DNA from: JACRBR01 sp964371355
GTDB lineage: Bacteria > Chloroflexota > Dehalococcoidia > DSTF01 > JACRBR01
Direction of reading: 5' to 3'
Assembly: GCA_964371355.1 (NCBI GenBank)
Contig: CAYJMG010000003.1
Location: 62,001 to 126,000 of the forward strand
DNA length: 64,000 nt
Every line of letters begins with the position of its first letter. Position 1 is the stretch's first letter. Positions 48,885 to 59,291 of the stretch are shown here, piece by piece. The position numbers and the translations under genes were made by a program. The notes under the pieces were generated by a model. The model saw nothing but the letters and a program-made list of their open reading frames with translations, was not told the DNA's origin and did not search any database.

Positions 48885-49223
48885 GGTCGGTCTCCTGTGG
48901 GCAATGTCGCGAGCGTTCGCCCGCGCACTATAGCGACGGCGGCCGGAGCCGCGATCGACGGCGTTGCAGAAAACGCAGCCAGGGGGCACGCTGCCGATGC
49001 GATAACCCACGCCGGGGCGCGAAAGGTGGCCGACAGTTGGGTGCAAAACGCGCAGAGACTGCCCGGAAGGAGCGAGAGGCGCTTCACGCGCGGCTGGCGC
49101 TGGATCCAACGCTACCCGAGAAGATTGACCGGGCGCTCACCGGCTACGCGGAGGCGCGAGCACGAGGTGAGCTACACAAGGATCGAGCCGCGGACGCCAG
49201 CGGCCGGACCGCGACGACCAACT
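48885..49223. other. 339-bp gap with one doubtful small reading frame
   Basis: Between the YCII and citrate synthase genes, both on the minus strand. On the plus strand TTG 49037 opens a frame reading MGAKRAETARKEREALHARL and on to 49312. Its first 50 codons look protein-like, but it runs 89 bases into citrate synthase antisense. I see no hairpin terminator for the citrate synthase gene. Confidence 0.4.
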
Positions 49224-50513
49224 TTAGCGCATGGCCACCGGCACGTACTCGCGGCCGCGGTTGCCGGTGTAGACCTGGCGGGGGCGGGCGATCTTCTGCT
49301 CGCCGTCGGTGATCATCTCGCGCCACTGGGCCACCCAGCCGGCCGTCCGCGGGATGGCGAAGAGCACCGGGAACATCTCGACCGGGAAGCCCAACGCCTG
49401 GTAGATGATGCCGCTGTAGAAGTCGACGTTCGGGTACAGCTTCCGCGAGATGAAGTACTCGTCCTCCAGGGCGATCTTCTCCAGCTCGAGCGCGATATCG
49501 AGCATGGGGTTGCGGCCGACGAGGTCGAACACCTCGTACGCCGTGCGCTTGATGATCTTCGCGCGCGGGTCATAGTTCTTGTACACCCGGTGGCCGAAGC
49601 CCATGAGCCGGCCCTCGCCTGCCTTCACGCGCTTGATGAAGTCGGGGATGTTCTTGATGTCCCCGATGTGGTCCAGCATGCGGAGCACCTCTTCGTTGGC
49701 GCCCCCGTGCAGCGGGCCGTAGAGAGCGGCACAGGCCGCGGCCGTGGCCGAGAACGGATCGGGGCGGCTGCTGCCGACGGCGCGCATGGCGTTGGTGCTG
49801 CAGTTCTGCTCGTGGTCGGCATGGAGGATGAAGAGGACGTCGATGGCACGCTCGAGGACAGGGTCGGGCTTGTAGTCCTTTTCGGCGACGTGACGCCAGA
49901 GCATGCTGCAAAAGTTAGCCGGGAAGGATAGATCGTTGTCCGGATAGATGATCGGGAGACCACGGGTGCGCCTGTACGCGTACGCGGCGATCGTCGGCAT
50001 CTTGGCGATGAGGCGCCAGGTCTGCAACTCGCGTGATGCAGGATCGTCCACGTCCTTGCCGTCCTTGTAGTACGTGGAGAGTGCCGCGACCGTCCCGACG
50101 AGCATGCCCATCGGGTGAGAGTCGTAGTTGAAGCCGTCGACGAACTTCTTGGTGTTCTCGTGCACCATCGTGTGATAGGTGATGTTGTGCACCCACCCGG
50201 CAAGCTCCGTCGTGGTTGGCAGCTCCCCATACAGGAGCAGGTAGGCGGTCTCCAGGTAGGTGCTCTGCTCGGCGAGTTGCTCGATGGGGTAACCGCGATA
50301 CTCCAGGATGCCCTGGTCGCCGTCGATGTAGGTGATGGCGCTACGGCAGGAGGCGGTGTTGGTGAAGGCCGGGTCGTAGGTCATCAACCCGAAATCGCCG
50401 TCGTCGACGCGGATCTGGCGGAAGTCCATCGCGCGGACGGTACCGTCGGTGATCGGGACCTCGTACTGCTTTCCGGTGCGGTTATCGGTGACGGTCAGCG
50501 TGTCCTTGGGCAT
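49224..50513 (-). CDS. gltA: Citrate synthase, type II
   Basis: 429 aa, typical of the hexameric bacterial type. The catalytic groups are present: the first His in LHADHEQNCSTNAMR, the second in YGPLHGGANEE, and the following GFGHRVYKNYDPRA, with the Asp further on in the usual place. The N-terminal domain (YEVPITDGTVRAMDFRQI) is the small beta domain of this type. It condenses acetyl-CoA and oxaloacetate. The ATG has GGAGGACTC upstream. Together with sucC it points to a working TCA cycle. Confidence 0.96.
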   Translation of the reverse strand: MPKDTLTVTDNRTGKQYEVPITDGTVRAMDFRQIRVDDGDFGLMTYDPAFTNTASCRSAITYIDGDQGILEYRGYPIEQLAEQSTYLETAYLLLYGELPTTTELAGWVHNITYHTMVHENTKKFVDGFNYDSHPMGMLVGTVAALSTYYKDGKDVDDPASRELQTWRLIAKMPTIAAYAYRRTRGLPIIYPDNDLSFPANFCSMLWRHVAEKDYKPDPVLERAIDVLFILHADHEQNCSTNAMRAVGSSRPDPFSATAAACAALYGPLHGGANEEVLRMLDHIGDIKNIPDFIKRVKAGEGRLMGFGHRVYKNYDPRAKIIKRTAYEVFDLVGRNPMLDIALELEKIALEDEYFISRKLYPNVDFYSGIIYQALGFPVEMFPVLFAIPRTAGWVAQWREMITDGEQKIARPRQVYTGNRGREYVPVAMR

Positions 50514-50772
50514 GGTGGAGTCCTCCAGGCGGGCCGGGGGGCGCGCGTTGCTGCGTCTGGGGGTGGTAGCACCCGGGCGTCCCGCGGGGGCCGTCGCGGC
50601 TGCTGCTCCGGCGTGAGCATAGCAGGAACGCGCCGAACGCTCTCCCTAATCAATGTCACGGATGCGCATAAGCGGCTGCCCGATGCAGGGGCAAACCCCC
50701 GGTTCCGATACTCACGTGGTTTCGCGCGCGGGCGGGCCGGATGGGGGAAACCGCGCAAGCTTCGGGGGCCGG

Positions 50773-53700
50773 ATGAATCACCAGCAGACAGGCTCGCAGG
50801 GAATGCAGGGCCTGGCAGCCGATGCCGCTCTGCGCGCGGTCGTCGAGCGCGTGTCCGGATCTTCAGGCGGCGAGTTCTACCGGCGCCTGGCCGCCGAGCT
50901 GGGCCACGTGTTCCGCGCATCCTACGCGGGAGTTGGCGAACTGTCCCTCGATGGCGAGCGGGTGTCGCTGCTGGGCGCGTGGTCGCGCGACCCGACGAGT
51001 ACCCCCGGCGACTTCGCCGTCGCCGCGACGCCCGCCGAGCCCGTCGCACAGGGCGAGATACGGCTGCACCGCGAGCGCGTCCGGCGCGAGTTCCCCGCCG
51101 ACCAGCGGCTACAGCGGCTCTTCGCCGAGAGCTACCTGGGTGTCCCCATCACCGACGGGCGGGGCGACGTCCTGGGCCTGATCGAGTTGATCGCCGACAC
51201 CCCGGTGCGCGATGCGGACGCGGCCACCGCGATCGTCATGGCAATGGCCGAGCGGACGGCGACCGAGATGGAGCGCGACCAGGCAGAGGCCGCGCTGCGC
51301 GACAGCGAGATGCGGTACCGGGCGCTCATCGAGGACTCGTTTCACCTGGTGGCCGAAGTCGTCGACGAGCGCTTCATCTACGCCAGCTCGGGCTACACCG
51401 ATACGCTGGGCTACCCGCCGGAAGACCTGCTGGGCGGCAGCGTCTTCGAGCTGATCCACGAAGAGGATCGCAAGGCCGCAGCCGGCGAGCTGCGGGCGAT
51501 GCTTTCGCAGCGGCGCGCGGCCCACTTCACCGTGCGTATGAGGCACGAGCAGGGTGCATGGCGATGGATCGAATGCACGGCGCGCGCGTTCCGCACAAGC
51601 GGCGGCGAGTTCCGGACGACGCTGTTCTCGCGCGACGTTACCGACCGCGTGAAGGCGGAAGCGGCGCTCCGTGAGAGCGAGGAGTTGTTCCGCTCGCTCA
51701 TCAAGGACCTGCGCGTGGGCGTGGCGCTGCACGACGCCGACGCGCGTGTGTTGGTCTGCAACGACGCGGCGCTCGCGCTCCTTGGACTGACCGAGGAGGA
51801 GGTCCTGGGCAAGACGTCGTACGACGACTCGTGGCGGCCGACGCGCGAGGACGGCACGATCATCCCCCCGAACGAGCGCCCGGTGCCGCTCGCCATTGCG
51901 ACGGGCGCGCCGGTGCGCGACATCGTGTACGGCGTACATCGCCCAGCCACGGGCGAGCAAGCCTGGGTGTTGGCGAGCGCGGAGCCGCAGTTTGATGCGG
52001 ACGGCAGGGTGCACCGCGTCATCTGCTCGTTGAACGACATCACGGCGAGGCTCATGGCGGAGCAGGAGCTGCGGGCGAGCGAGGGGCGGTTCCGTTTCCT
52101 GGCTGAGAACAGCATGGACGTCATCTCCCGCTACGACGCGGACGGACGCTGTGTCTGGATGTCCCCGTCAGTCACGCCACTAACGGGCTACACGCCGGAG
52201 GAGGTCGTCGGGCACTCGCTGGCCGAGATCTTTGCGAACAACGACGACGGCCTGCTCGCCGGCGCGCTGGCCAACGTGCAGGAAGGCATCGAGTCGTTCC
52301 GCACGACCTTCCAGGTCCGGCACAAGGATGGGCACCAGGTCTGGATGGAGGCGACGAACAAAGTCGTGCGCGACCCCGAGACGGCGGACGTCATCGAGAT
52401 CCAGACGTCGGCGCGTGACATCTCCGGCCGGAAGCGGGCGGAAGACGAGTTGCGGGAGAGCGAGGCTCGCTTCCGGCTGCTGGCCGAGAACTCGACCGAC
52501 ATCATCGCGCGATACACGCCCGGAGGCAGGTGCATCTGGGTCTCGCCGTCCATCAGGAGCGTCACGGGGCGCGACCCCGAGGCCGTCATCGGCCAGATCC
52601 CGGGCCACCAAATCCACCCGGATGACCGCGAAGGCGCCGTCGAGGCAATGCGCGCCCTGGCCGCGGGCGAGGATCAGCGGACGTACACCTTCCGGTTCCA
52701 GCACGTCGACGGCCACTACATCTGGCTGGAAGCGCACGCCCGCGCCATCCGCGACGCCGGCGGGGCCCTGACCGAAGTCCAGACGTCGTCACGCGATGTC
52801 ACGGCGCGTATGAACGCGGAGGACGAGCTGCGGGAGAGCGAGACGCGCTTCCGCCTGCTGGCGGAGAACGCTACTGACATGATCTCCCGCTTCGCCCTGG
52901 ACGGAACGCGTCTCTGGGTTTCGCCATCCGTGCAGGCGATCACCGGCTACTCACAGGAAGAGACGATGCAATCGGGCCCCGTCGACAACGTCCACCCTGA
53001 CGACGTTGCGGCTCTCCAGACGTCGTTCCGGGCGATGGTCGACGGTGAAGCCTCGCGACGCACGACCTTCCGCTTCCGGCACAGGGACGGGCGTTACCTC
53101 TGGCTCGAAGCCGACGGCCGGGCGATCCGCGACGAGGACGGACGGGTGATCGAGATCCAGTCGTCCGCCCGCGACGTGACGGCACGCAAGCAGGCCGAAG
53201 AGGAACTGCGCGAGAGCGAGGGTCGCTTCCGGCTGCTGGCCCACAACTCCACGGATATCATCGGGCGCTTCTCGCCGGACGGCAGGTGTGTCTGGATCTC
53301 ACCCTCGGCACAGCCGATCACCGGATACACCCCCGAGGAGATCGTGGCGGCGGCGCCCGCGAAGTTCGTGCACCCCGACGACGCGCTCGAAGTGTGGAAC
53401 GCGTTCAACGGGATGGTGGAAAGCGGGGCTACGCAGCGCGCCACATTCCGCTTCCGTCACAAGGACGGCCACTACATCTGGCTGGAGGCGAACGGCCGCG
53501 CGGTCCGCGACGACACAGGCCAGGTGGTCGAAATCCACTCCGCGACCCGCGACGTAACGGCGCGGATGGAGGCGGAGGACGACCTGCGCGAGAGCGAGGG
53601 GCGGTTCAGGCTGCTGGCGGAGAACGCGACCGACATGATCGGGCGGTTCACGCCGGACGGCGTGTGCCTCTGGGTGTCGCCATCGGTCACCGCCGTCATG

Positions 53701-56700
53701 GGCTACGAGCCGGCGGAACTCATCGGCCAGAATCTCCGAGAGGGGATCCACCCGGACGACCTGGCGGCGATCTCGCGTGGCCCGGACTGGGAACGGCCGG
53801 ACTCGGTCACGTCCCTGATGCGCTATCGGCACAAGGCCGGGCACTACATCTGGATCGAATCGACCAGCAATGCGGTGCGCAACCCGCAGACCGGCGAGGT
53901 CATCGAGATCCACAACACGTCGCGCGACGTCACGGCCAGGAAGGCAGCGGAGGACGATCTGCGCGAGAGCGAGGCCCGCTTCCGCCTGCTCGCGGAAAAC
54001 GCCACCGACGTCATCGGCCGCTACGCGATGGATGGCCGCTGCCTCTGGGTATCGCCCTCGGTCACGCAGGTCCTGGGCTATGCGCCCGACGAAATCGTGG
54101 GGCAGGAACCATTCGGCCACATCCACCGCGACGACCTGCAGGACAACATGCCGTTCCGGCCGGGCGCGACGGATCTGCCGGACCAGTGGCGTACGACACT
54201 GCGCTACCGCCACAAGGACGGGCGCTGGGTGTGGCTGGAATCGACGAACCGCCCGGCCCGCGACCCGCAGACAGGCGCGATGCTCGAAGTGCACTCGACC
54301 TCGCGCGATGTCACCGCACGCATCGAGGCCGAGGAGCAGCTCCGCGCCAGCGAATCGCGGTATCGATCGCTCAGCGAATCCTCCCCGCTCGGCGTGTACG
54401 AAACAACAGCCGACGGCGACGCGACGTACTTCAACGAGCGCGCGATCCGGATGGCCGGCATCGGCCTCGACGAGCTGAAAGGCTGGGGCTGGAGCCGTCA
54501 CGTGCACCCCGACGACCGGCCGATCGTGGAAGCGGCGTGGCGTGCTGCGACGCAGGACGGCCGTGAGTGCACCATCGAGTACCGCCTCCAGACGCCGCGC
54601 GGCATCATCTGGGTGTCCTCGCACGCCCTCCCCATCCGGCTCCCGGACGGCACTGTCGAGAAGTACGTCGGCACCATCGACAACATCACCGAACGGCGGG
54701 AGGCCCAGGAGGCAGTGCGGCGCAGCGAGCAGCTCTTCCGCGCCACGCTGGAATCGACCGCCGACGGCATCATCGTCACGCGGCCCCTTGGCGAGCTGAT
54801 GTACTGGAACAACCGCGCGGCGGAGATGCTCGCGATCCCGCAGACGGTGCTGGACACCCACAGTGTGCAGGCCTTCGGGCGATACATCATCGAGAATGCC
54901 CGGGAGCCGGAGGCGCTGGTGATGGCGTTCTCCTCGCTTCCCTCCGACGAGCCCGTGCAAGCAGGCACCTGGACCGCGCGCGACGGCCGGATGTTCGAGG
55001 CCTTCGCGCACCCGCTGCACGACCCTTCGGGCGACCTACTGCGCGTGTGGAGCATCCGCGAGGTGACCGAGAAACACCAGTCGGAAATGGCGCTGCGCCA
55101 GAGCGAGGACCGGTTCCGCTCGCTGGCCGAGCACACGACGGACCTCGTCCTTGGTATCTGCGGGCCCGGCGTTATCGACTACGCGAGCCCGAACTGGTCC
55201 TCGGCAATGGGCTACAACCCCGAGGTCATGATCGGGCGGAACGCGCTCGACTTCGTGCACCCTGACGACCTCCCGTACACCCTCGAAGAGTTCGAGCGCG
55301 CGGCGGAGGGCGACCGTGCCGTCTGCACGATGCTGCGGGCACGTCATGGGCAGACCGGCGAATGGCGCTGGTGCGAGCTGACGGCGAACTTCTACACCTC
55401 GGACATGGGCGAACAGCGCGCCGTCGTCACCGCCCGCGACGTCACCAGCCGAAAACAGGCCGAAGACGCGCTGCGGGAGAGCGAGGAGCGCCTGCGGACG
55501 GTCGTGAACAGCGTCCCCCTGGTGCTTGTCGCAGTCGACCGGGACGAGACGGTCGTGCTCGCGGAGGGCCAGGGCCTTGGCCTGCTCGGCACTCCGACCC
55601 GGCCGCTGGTGGGCAGGTCGATCGCGGAGGAGCTGGAGAACCACCCGCAGGTGCTCGCCGACATGCGGCGCGCGCTCGCCGGTGACGAAGTCTCCACCAC
55701 GACCGTGTTCGGACGCATCGTGTTCGAAGCGCACTTCCGCCCGATCTTCGATGAACACGGCCAGCCCAACGGCATGATCGGCGTGGCATACGACATCTCG
55801 GCGCGCGTCGAGGCAGAGCGCATGTTGCGGGACAGCGAGGAGACGGCGCGCGCCCTGCTGAACGCGCCCACCGACGGCGCCGTGCTGGTCGACCGCGAGG
55901 GCACGATCCTGGCCATGAACGAGACGGCGGAACGGCGCTTCCGCGAGCACGCCTCGAAGCAGGGTGTAGGGCCGCGCGACTTCATCGGCACGTGCGTCTT
56001 CGATATCTTCCCGCCCGACCTCCGCGCCCAGCGGCGGGCACGCAACGACGAGGTGTTCCGCAACGGCCAGCGCCGCCACTTCGAGGACGAGCGCGACGGC
56101 ATCTGGACCGACGTGACCGTCGACCCAATCCGCGACGCTGACGGCAACATCGTGCGCCTGGCGATCTTCTCCCGCGACGTCACCGACCGCAAGCGCGACG
56201 AGGCCGCCCTGCGCAAGCGCTCGCGCGAACTCGAGGCACTGAATGACTATCTCGAGAAGACATCGGCCGAGCTTGAGCGCTCCCAGGACGAGCTGCGCGA
56301 GGCGAGCGAGCAGCTCGCGGAGCTGCTGGACGCAGAACAGGCGCGGTCGAAGACCGACACACTGACCGGAGCGCTGAACCATGGGACCATCTCCGAGGCC
56401 ATCTCGGAGGCGATCGCGGCGGATGTTGCGCTCGCCGTAGCCATGGTCGATGTGGACGGCATGAAGGCCGTCAACGACACCTACGGCCACCAGGCGGGCG
56501 ACCAGGTCCTCCTCGCGGTCGTGCAGGCCATCACCCGCCCAGGCGCCATCACCGGCCGCTACGGAGGCGACGAATTCCTGGTGGCGCTGCTGAACGCCGA
56601 CCGCATCGAAGCCGAAGCCTACAGGGACGCTGTGGGGGCGGCGCTGCAAGGGGCCGGCGTGGTGGACCCCGAGAGCGGGGCCCGCGTCCCCGTCGTCGCC

Positions 56701-58014
56701 AGCGTGGGCATCGCCATGTACCCTGAGGACGCGGACACGCTAAAGGCGCTCATCGAGCGCGCGGACGAGCGCATGTACGAGGAGAAGAAGGCCCGCAAGG
56801 CCAACGGCACCGGCCTTTCGCCGTCGCGCACCATCGGCGACGAGCGCGCGGCCCGCATGGTGGGCGAGCTGGTGCCGCTGCTGACCTCCAGCGGCACGCT
56901 GGACGAGAAGCTGAGACTGGTGGCCCACCGGCTTTCCGTCGGCGCTGGCTACGCCGGCGTGAACTTCGACGTGCTGGGCGAGCACGACGGCCGCACCACC
57001 ACCGTCAACCAGAACGCCTTCACCAAGGCGCCCGACGAGGTGATCGAGGCATGGAACCGCCACCAGCGCTCGGGCGTGAACGGTCGCATCAGCGACCTGC
57101 TGCGCCAGACGCGCCGGGCGGTGATCATCGATGACATCGCCGCCAGCCAGCTCGTGACGGAGGAGCAGAAGAAGCTGCTGCTGTCGATCGGCATCGTCTC
57201 GGGCATCGTGGTGCCGCTGTTCGACGGCGACGCGATGGTTGCCACCATGTCGGTCGGGAGCAAGGACGTATCAGGGTTCTCCCAGAGCGACATGCAGTTC
57301 CTGACGGCGGTCGCCGGCCAGGTATCGGCCATCATCCGCATGGCTCGCCTGGTGGAAGACCTGCGGCGGGCAACGGGCCGGCTGGAGGAGGCGCGCGACG
57401 AGACGGTCATGTTCCTGGCCGAAGCGGCCGAGGCCCACACACAGAGCGGCGGCCGGCACTTCCTGGCCACGCGCGCCATCGCCGAGGCGATCGCCACGGA
57501 AATGGGGTTCGACGAGGCGAGCGTGCGGGAGCTGGGCCAGGCGGCGGCTCTGCACGACATCGGCAAGATCCACCTGCCCGACGCCCTGCTGTCCAGCCCG
57601 GAGCCACTATCGCCACGGCTCGGCATCGATCCCGCCGGGCAGGCGTGGGAGACGCTGCAGCAGCACTGTGCGCGCGGGCGCGAGTTCCTGGCCCGCGGCA
57701 AGGGATTCGAGCTGGCGGCGATGGCGGCGTACATGCACCACGAACGCTGGGACGGCGCCGGATACCCGCAGGGCATCGCCGGCGACGCCATCCCCATCGA
57801 GGCGTCCATCATCGCGGTGGCCGACAGCCTCGACGCGATGATGACCGAGAGCCCCTACCAGCCCGGCCGGTCGCTGGACGAGGCGGTCGCCGAAATCCTC
57901 GCCTGTCGCGGGACGCAGTTCCGCCCGGACGTGGTCGACGCGTTGTCCCGCCTGTACGAGCGGCGCGCGCTGCACGGCGTCTGGGCTCAGGACGAGGGCG
58001 CGGAGGCGGCCTGA
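50773..58014 (+). CDS. Giant sensor: GAF, 13 PAS units, GGDEF, GAF, HD-GYP
   Basis: 2413 aa from ATG 50773. GAF about 16-170; 13 PAS/PAC units about 177-1810; coiled coil about 1813-1858; GGDEF about 1860-2006, motif GRYGGDEF with GGDEF at 1931-1935; GAF about 2026-2190; HD-GYP about 2216-2405 with HDIGK at 2261 and HHERWDGAGYP at 2322-2332. Units 3-8 (52078-54348) are tandem copies of 125-127 codons, each opening SE-x-RFRLLAEN-like and ending ARDVTAR-like. RPGA stands where the RxxD site would be. No membrane helix or kinase is present. The frame is open from 50653, but the earlier codons do not look like protein. The last 28 bases overlap the GT-C gene. Confidence 0.92.
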   Translation: MNHQQTGSQGMQGLAADAALRAVVERVSGSSGGEFYRRLAAELGHVFRASYAGVGELSLDGERVSLLGAWSRDPTSTPGDFAVAATPAEPVAQGEIRLHRERVRREFPADQRLQRLFAESYLGVPITDGRGDVLGLIELIADTPVRDADAATAIVMAMAERTATEMERDQAEAALRDSEMRYRALIEDSFHLVAEVVDERFIYASSGYTDTLGYPPEDLLGGSVFELIHEEDRKAAAGELRAMLSQRRAAHFTVRMRHEQGAWRWIECTARAFRTSGGEFRTTLFSRDVTDRVKAEAALRESEELFRSLIKDLRVGVALHDADARVLVCNDAALALLGLTEEEVLGKTSYDDSWRPTREDGTIIPPNERPVPLAIATGAPVRDIVYGVHRPATGEQAWVLASAEPQFDADGRVHRVICSLNDITARLMAEQELRASEGRFRFLAENSMDVISRYDADGRCVWMSPSVTPLTGYTPEEVVGHSLAEIFANNDDGLLAGALANVQEGIESFRTTFQVRHKDGHQVWMEATNKVVRDPETADVIEIQTSARDISGRKRAEDELRESEARFRLLAENSTDIIARYTPGGRCIWVSPSIRSVTGRDPEAVIGQIPGHQIHPDDREGAVEAMRALAAGEDQRTYTFRFQHVDGHYIWLEAHARAIRDAGGALTEVQTSSRDVTARMNAEDELRESETRFRLLAENATDMISRFALDGTRLWVSPSVQAITGYSQEETMQSGPVDNVHPDDVAALQTSFRAMVDGEASRRTTFRFRHRDGRYLWLEADGRAIRDEDGRVIEIQSSARDVTARKQAEEELRESEGRFRLLAHNSTDIIGRFSPDGRCVWISPSAQPITGYTPEEIVAAAPAKFVHPDDALEVWNAFNGMVESGATQRATFRFRHKDGHYIWLEANGRAVRDDTGQVVEIHSATRDVTARMEAEDDLRESEGRFRLLAENATDMIGRFTPDGVCLWVSPSVTAVMGYEPAELIGQNLREGIHPDDLAAISRGPDWERPDSVTSLMRYRHKAGHYIWIESTSNAVRNPQTGEVIEIHNTSRDVTARKAAEDDLRESEARFRLLAENATDVIGRYAMDGRCLWVSPSVTQVLGYAPDEIVGQEPFGHIHRDDLQDNMPFRPGATDLPDQWRTTLRYRHKDGRWVWLESTNRPARDPQTGAMLEVHSTSRDVTARIEAEEQLRASESRYRSLSESSPLGVYETTADGDATYFNERAIRMAGIGLDELKGWGWSRHVHPDDRPIVEAAWRAATQDGRECTIEYRLQTPRGIIWVSSHALPIRLPDGTVEKYVGTIDNITERREAQEAVRRSEQLFRATLESTADGIIVTRPLGELMYWNNRAAEMLAIPQTVLDTHSVQAFGRYIIENAREPEALVMAFSSLPSDEPVQAGTWTARDGRMFEAFAHPLHDPSGDLLRVWSIREVTEKHQSEMALRQSEDRFRSLAEHTTDLVLGICGPGVIDYASPNWSSAMGYNPEVMIGRNALDFVHPDDLPYTLEEFERAAEGDRAVCTMLRARHGQTGEWRWCELTANFYTSDMGEQRAVVTARDVTSRKQAEDALRESEERLRTVVNSVPLVLVAVDRDETVVLAEGQGLGLLGTPTRPLVGRSIAEELENHPQVLADMRRALAGDEVSTTTVFGRIVFEAHFRPIFDEHGQPNGMIGVAYDISARVEAERMLRDSEETARALLNAPTDGAVLVDREGTILAMNETAERRFREHASKQGVGPRDFIGTCVFDIFPPDLRAQRRARNDEVFRNGQRRHFEDERDGIWTDVTVDPIRDADGNIVRLAIFSRDVTDRKRDEAALRKRSRELEALNDYLEKTSAELERSQDELREASEQLAELLDAEQARSKTDTLTGALNHGTISEAISEAIAADVALAVAMVDVDGMKAVNDTYGHQAGDQVLLAVVQAITRPGAITGRYGGDEFLVALLNADRIEAEAYRDAVGAALQGAGVVDPESGARVPVVASVGIAMYPEDADTLKALIERADERMYEEKKARKANGTGLSPSRTIGDERAARMVGELVPLLTSSGTLDEKLRLVAHRLSVGAGYAGVNFDVLGEHDGRTTTVNQNAFTKAPDEVIEAWNRHQRSGVNGRISDLLRQTRRAVIIDDIAASQLVTEEQKKLLLSIGIVSGIVVPLFDGDAMVATMSVGSKDVSGFSQSDMQFLTAVAGQVSAIIRMARLVEDLRRATGRLEEARDETVMFLAEAAEAHTQSGGRHFLATRAIAEAIATEMGFDEASVRELGQAAALHDIGKIHLPDALLSSPEPLSPRLGIDPAGQAWETLQQHCARGREFLARGKGFELAAMAAYMHHERWDGAGYPQGIAGDAIPIEASIIAVADSLDAMMTESPYQPGRSLDEAVAEILACRGTQFRPDVVDALSRLYERRALHGVWAQDEGAEAA

Positions 58015-59285
58015 CGGGCCTCGGCCGGCTCCGGCGCGTCACTGCCGTGGCGGGTGAGGTTCACGGCCGCCCACACGGCGAACGTGACCCAGCCCCACAC
58101 GAAGAACCACCACCCGTTGTCGCGCAGCCACTCCGTACCGGGGCCATCGATGCCCGGGAAGATCAGGCCACCGCCGAGGAAGGCGATGATGACGTAAGAG
58201 GCCGTGTGGGCGGCAACGAGAGACGCCACGAGGAGACGCTGTCCGCTGAGGAGACCGAAGGGGACGATCCAGAGATAGTGGTAGGGCGCGCCGTCGTTCA
58301 CCATCACGAAGAGCACCGCCAACACGCCGGCGATGGACGAATACAGCGGAGCGCGGCGGTAGATGAGCCAGGCCGCCGCGGCCAGCGTCGCCGCATATGC
58401 GGGCCACTCGCCGTGGTCGATCTCGAAGCGCAGCACTGTCGCCGATCCCGGCACGAATCCGAGGAAGCGGTCGATGATCAGCGGCGGCCCACCCAGCGTC
58501 GGGAACGGTGAGTAGTAGCCCTCCACGCCGTCGTACACCCGCAGCGGCGTGCTGCCGAACGCGAGCACGTACGCCAGGACCGCGCCCCCGACGACGGCGC
58601 CGGCCACGATGAGGTACTCCACCCTGCGTTCCGCGCGCAGCCTCGCCAACAGCAACGGAATCAGGAACGCGGGCCACAGCTTCTGCAGGATGCCGAGCGC
58701 CAGCAATCCGGCCGACTGCAGGCGACTGCCCCCGGCGTTCGCCTCGGACAGGACGAAGACCGCGGAGACGGCGAAAAAGACCGAGATGACGTCGAACTGA
58801 CCGTGGTAGATGGTCGCGAGGACGGGGAACGGGCACACGGCGTAAAGCAGTCCCGTGCGCACGCCCTCGGCCCTCCCCCACAGACGCGACGCCGCATGCG
58901 CGAGCAGCAACGCCGTACCCGCGTCGGCCAACGCCTGCGGGACACGGACCGCCGTGAAGAACGGGATGGGTGTCGCGTCGGCTATGAGCTTGCACACCGC
59001 CAGGATGTACATCTGGAACGGCAGGTACGGGTGCGGGAAGGGGCCGAAGGCGTAGATGTCGCGCCCGTGCAGGACCTCGTTCGCGGTTTTCTCGTAGTTG
59101 TTGATGTCGGTCAGCCAGAGGCCTTCGGGCTCGCGGTACACCAGCAGCGGCACGAACCGCACGATCAACGCGACCGCGGCGACCACCGCGAACTCGCGGC
59201 CCGGCGGCACGTCCGGCCGCAAGAACAGCAGCCACACGAAGGCGATGCTCGCCATCACGATCCACATGAACATGAAGAGAATCAC
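57987..59285 (-). CDS. GT-C-like integral membrane glycosyltransferase
   Basis: 432 aa from GTG 59285. About ten to eleven membrane helices are visible. The first outer loop contains YREPEGLWLTDINNYEKTANEVLHG, with an acidic DINNY motif like the Asp-x-Asp or Glu catalytic loop of GT-C enzymes, followed by HGRDIYAFGPFPHPYLPF. This is the layout of polyprenyl-sugar-dependent mannosyl- or arabinosyl-type transferases. TACACT exactly six bases before the GTG suggests a leaderless message. Its gene lies behind four GT4 genes and ends inside the giant sensor gene on the other strand (28-bp overlap). Confidence 0.75.
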   Translation of the reverse strand: MILFMFMWIVMASIAFVWLLFLRPDVPPGREFAVVAAVALIVRFVPLLVYREPEGLWLTDINNYEKTANEVLHGRDIYAFGPFPHPYLPFQMYILAVCKLIADATPIPFFTAVRVPQALADAGTALLLAHAASRLWGRAEGVRTGLLYAVCPFPVLATIYHGQFDVISVFFAVSAVFVLSEANAGGSRLQSAGLLALGILQKLWPAFLIPLLLARLRAERRVEYLIVAGAVVGGAVLAYVLAFGSTPLRVYDGVEGYYSPFPTLGGPPLIIDRFLGFVPGSATVLRFEIDHGEWPAYAATLAAAAWLIYRRAPLYSSIAGVLAVLFVMVNDGAPYHYLWIVPFGLLSGQRLLVASLVAAHTASYVIIAFLGGGLIFPGIDGPGTEWLRDNGWWFFVWGWVTFAVWAAVNLTRHGSDAPEPAEARQAASAPSS

Positions 59286-59291
59286 GGCGGC

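Noticed and set aside
49037..49312. Small plus-strand frame before citrate synthase
   Set aside because: A TTG start, the overlap with citrate synthase antisense and a basic, low-complexity end make it doubtful. It is mentioned only in the gap entry.
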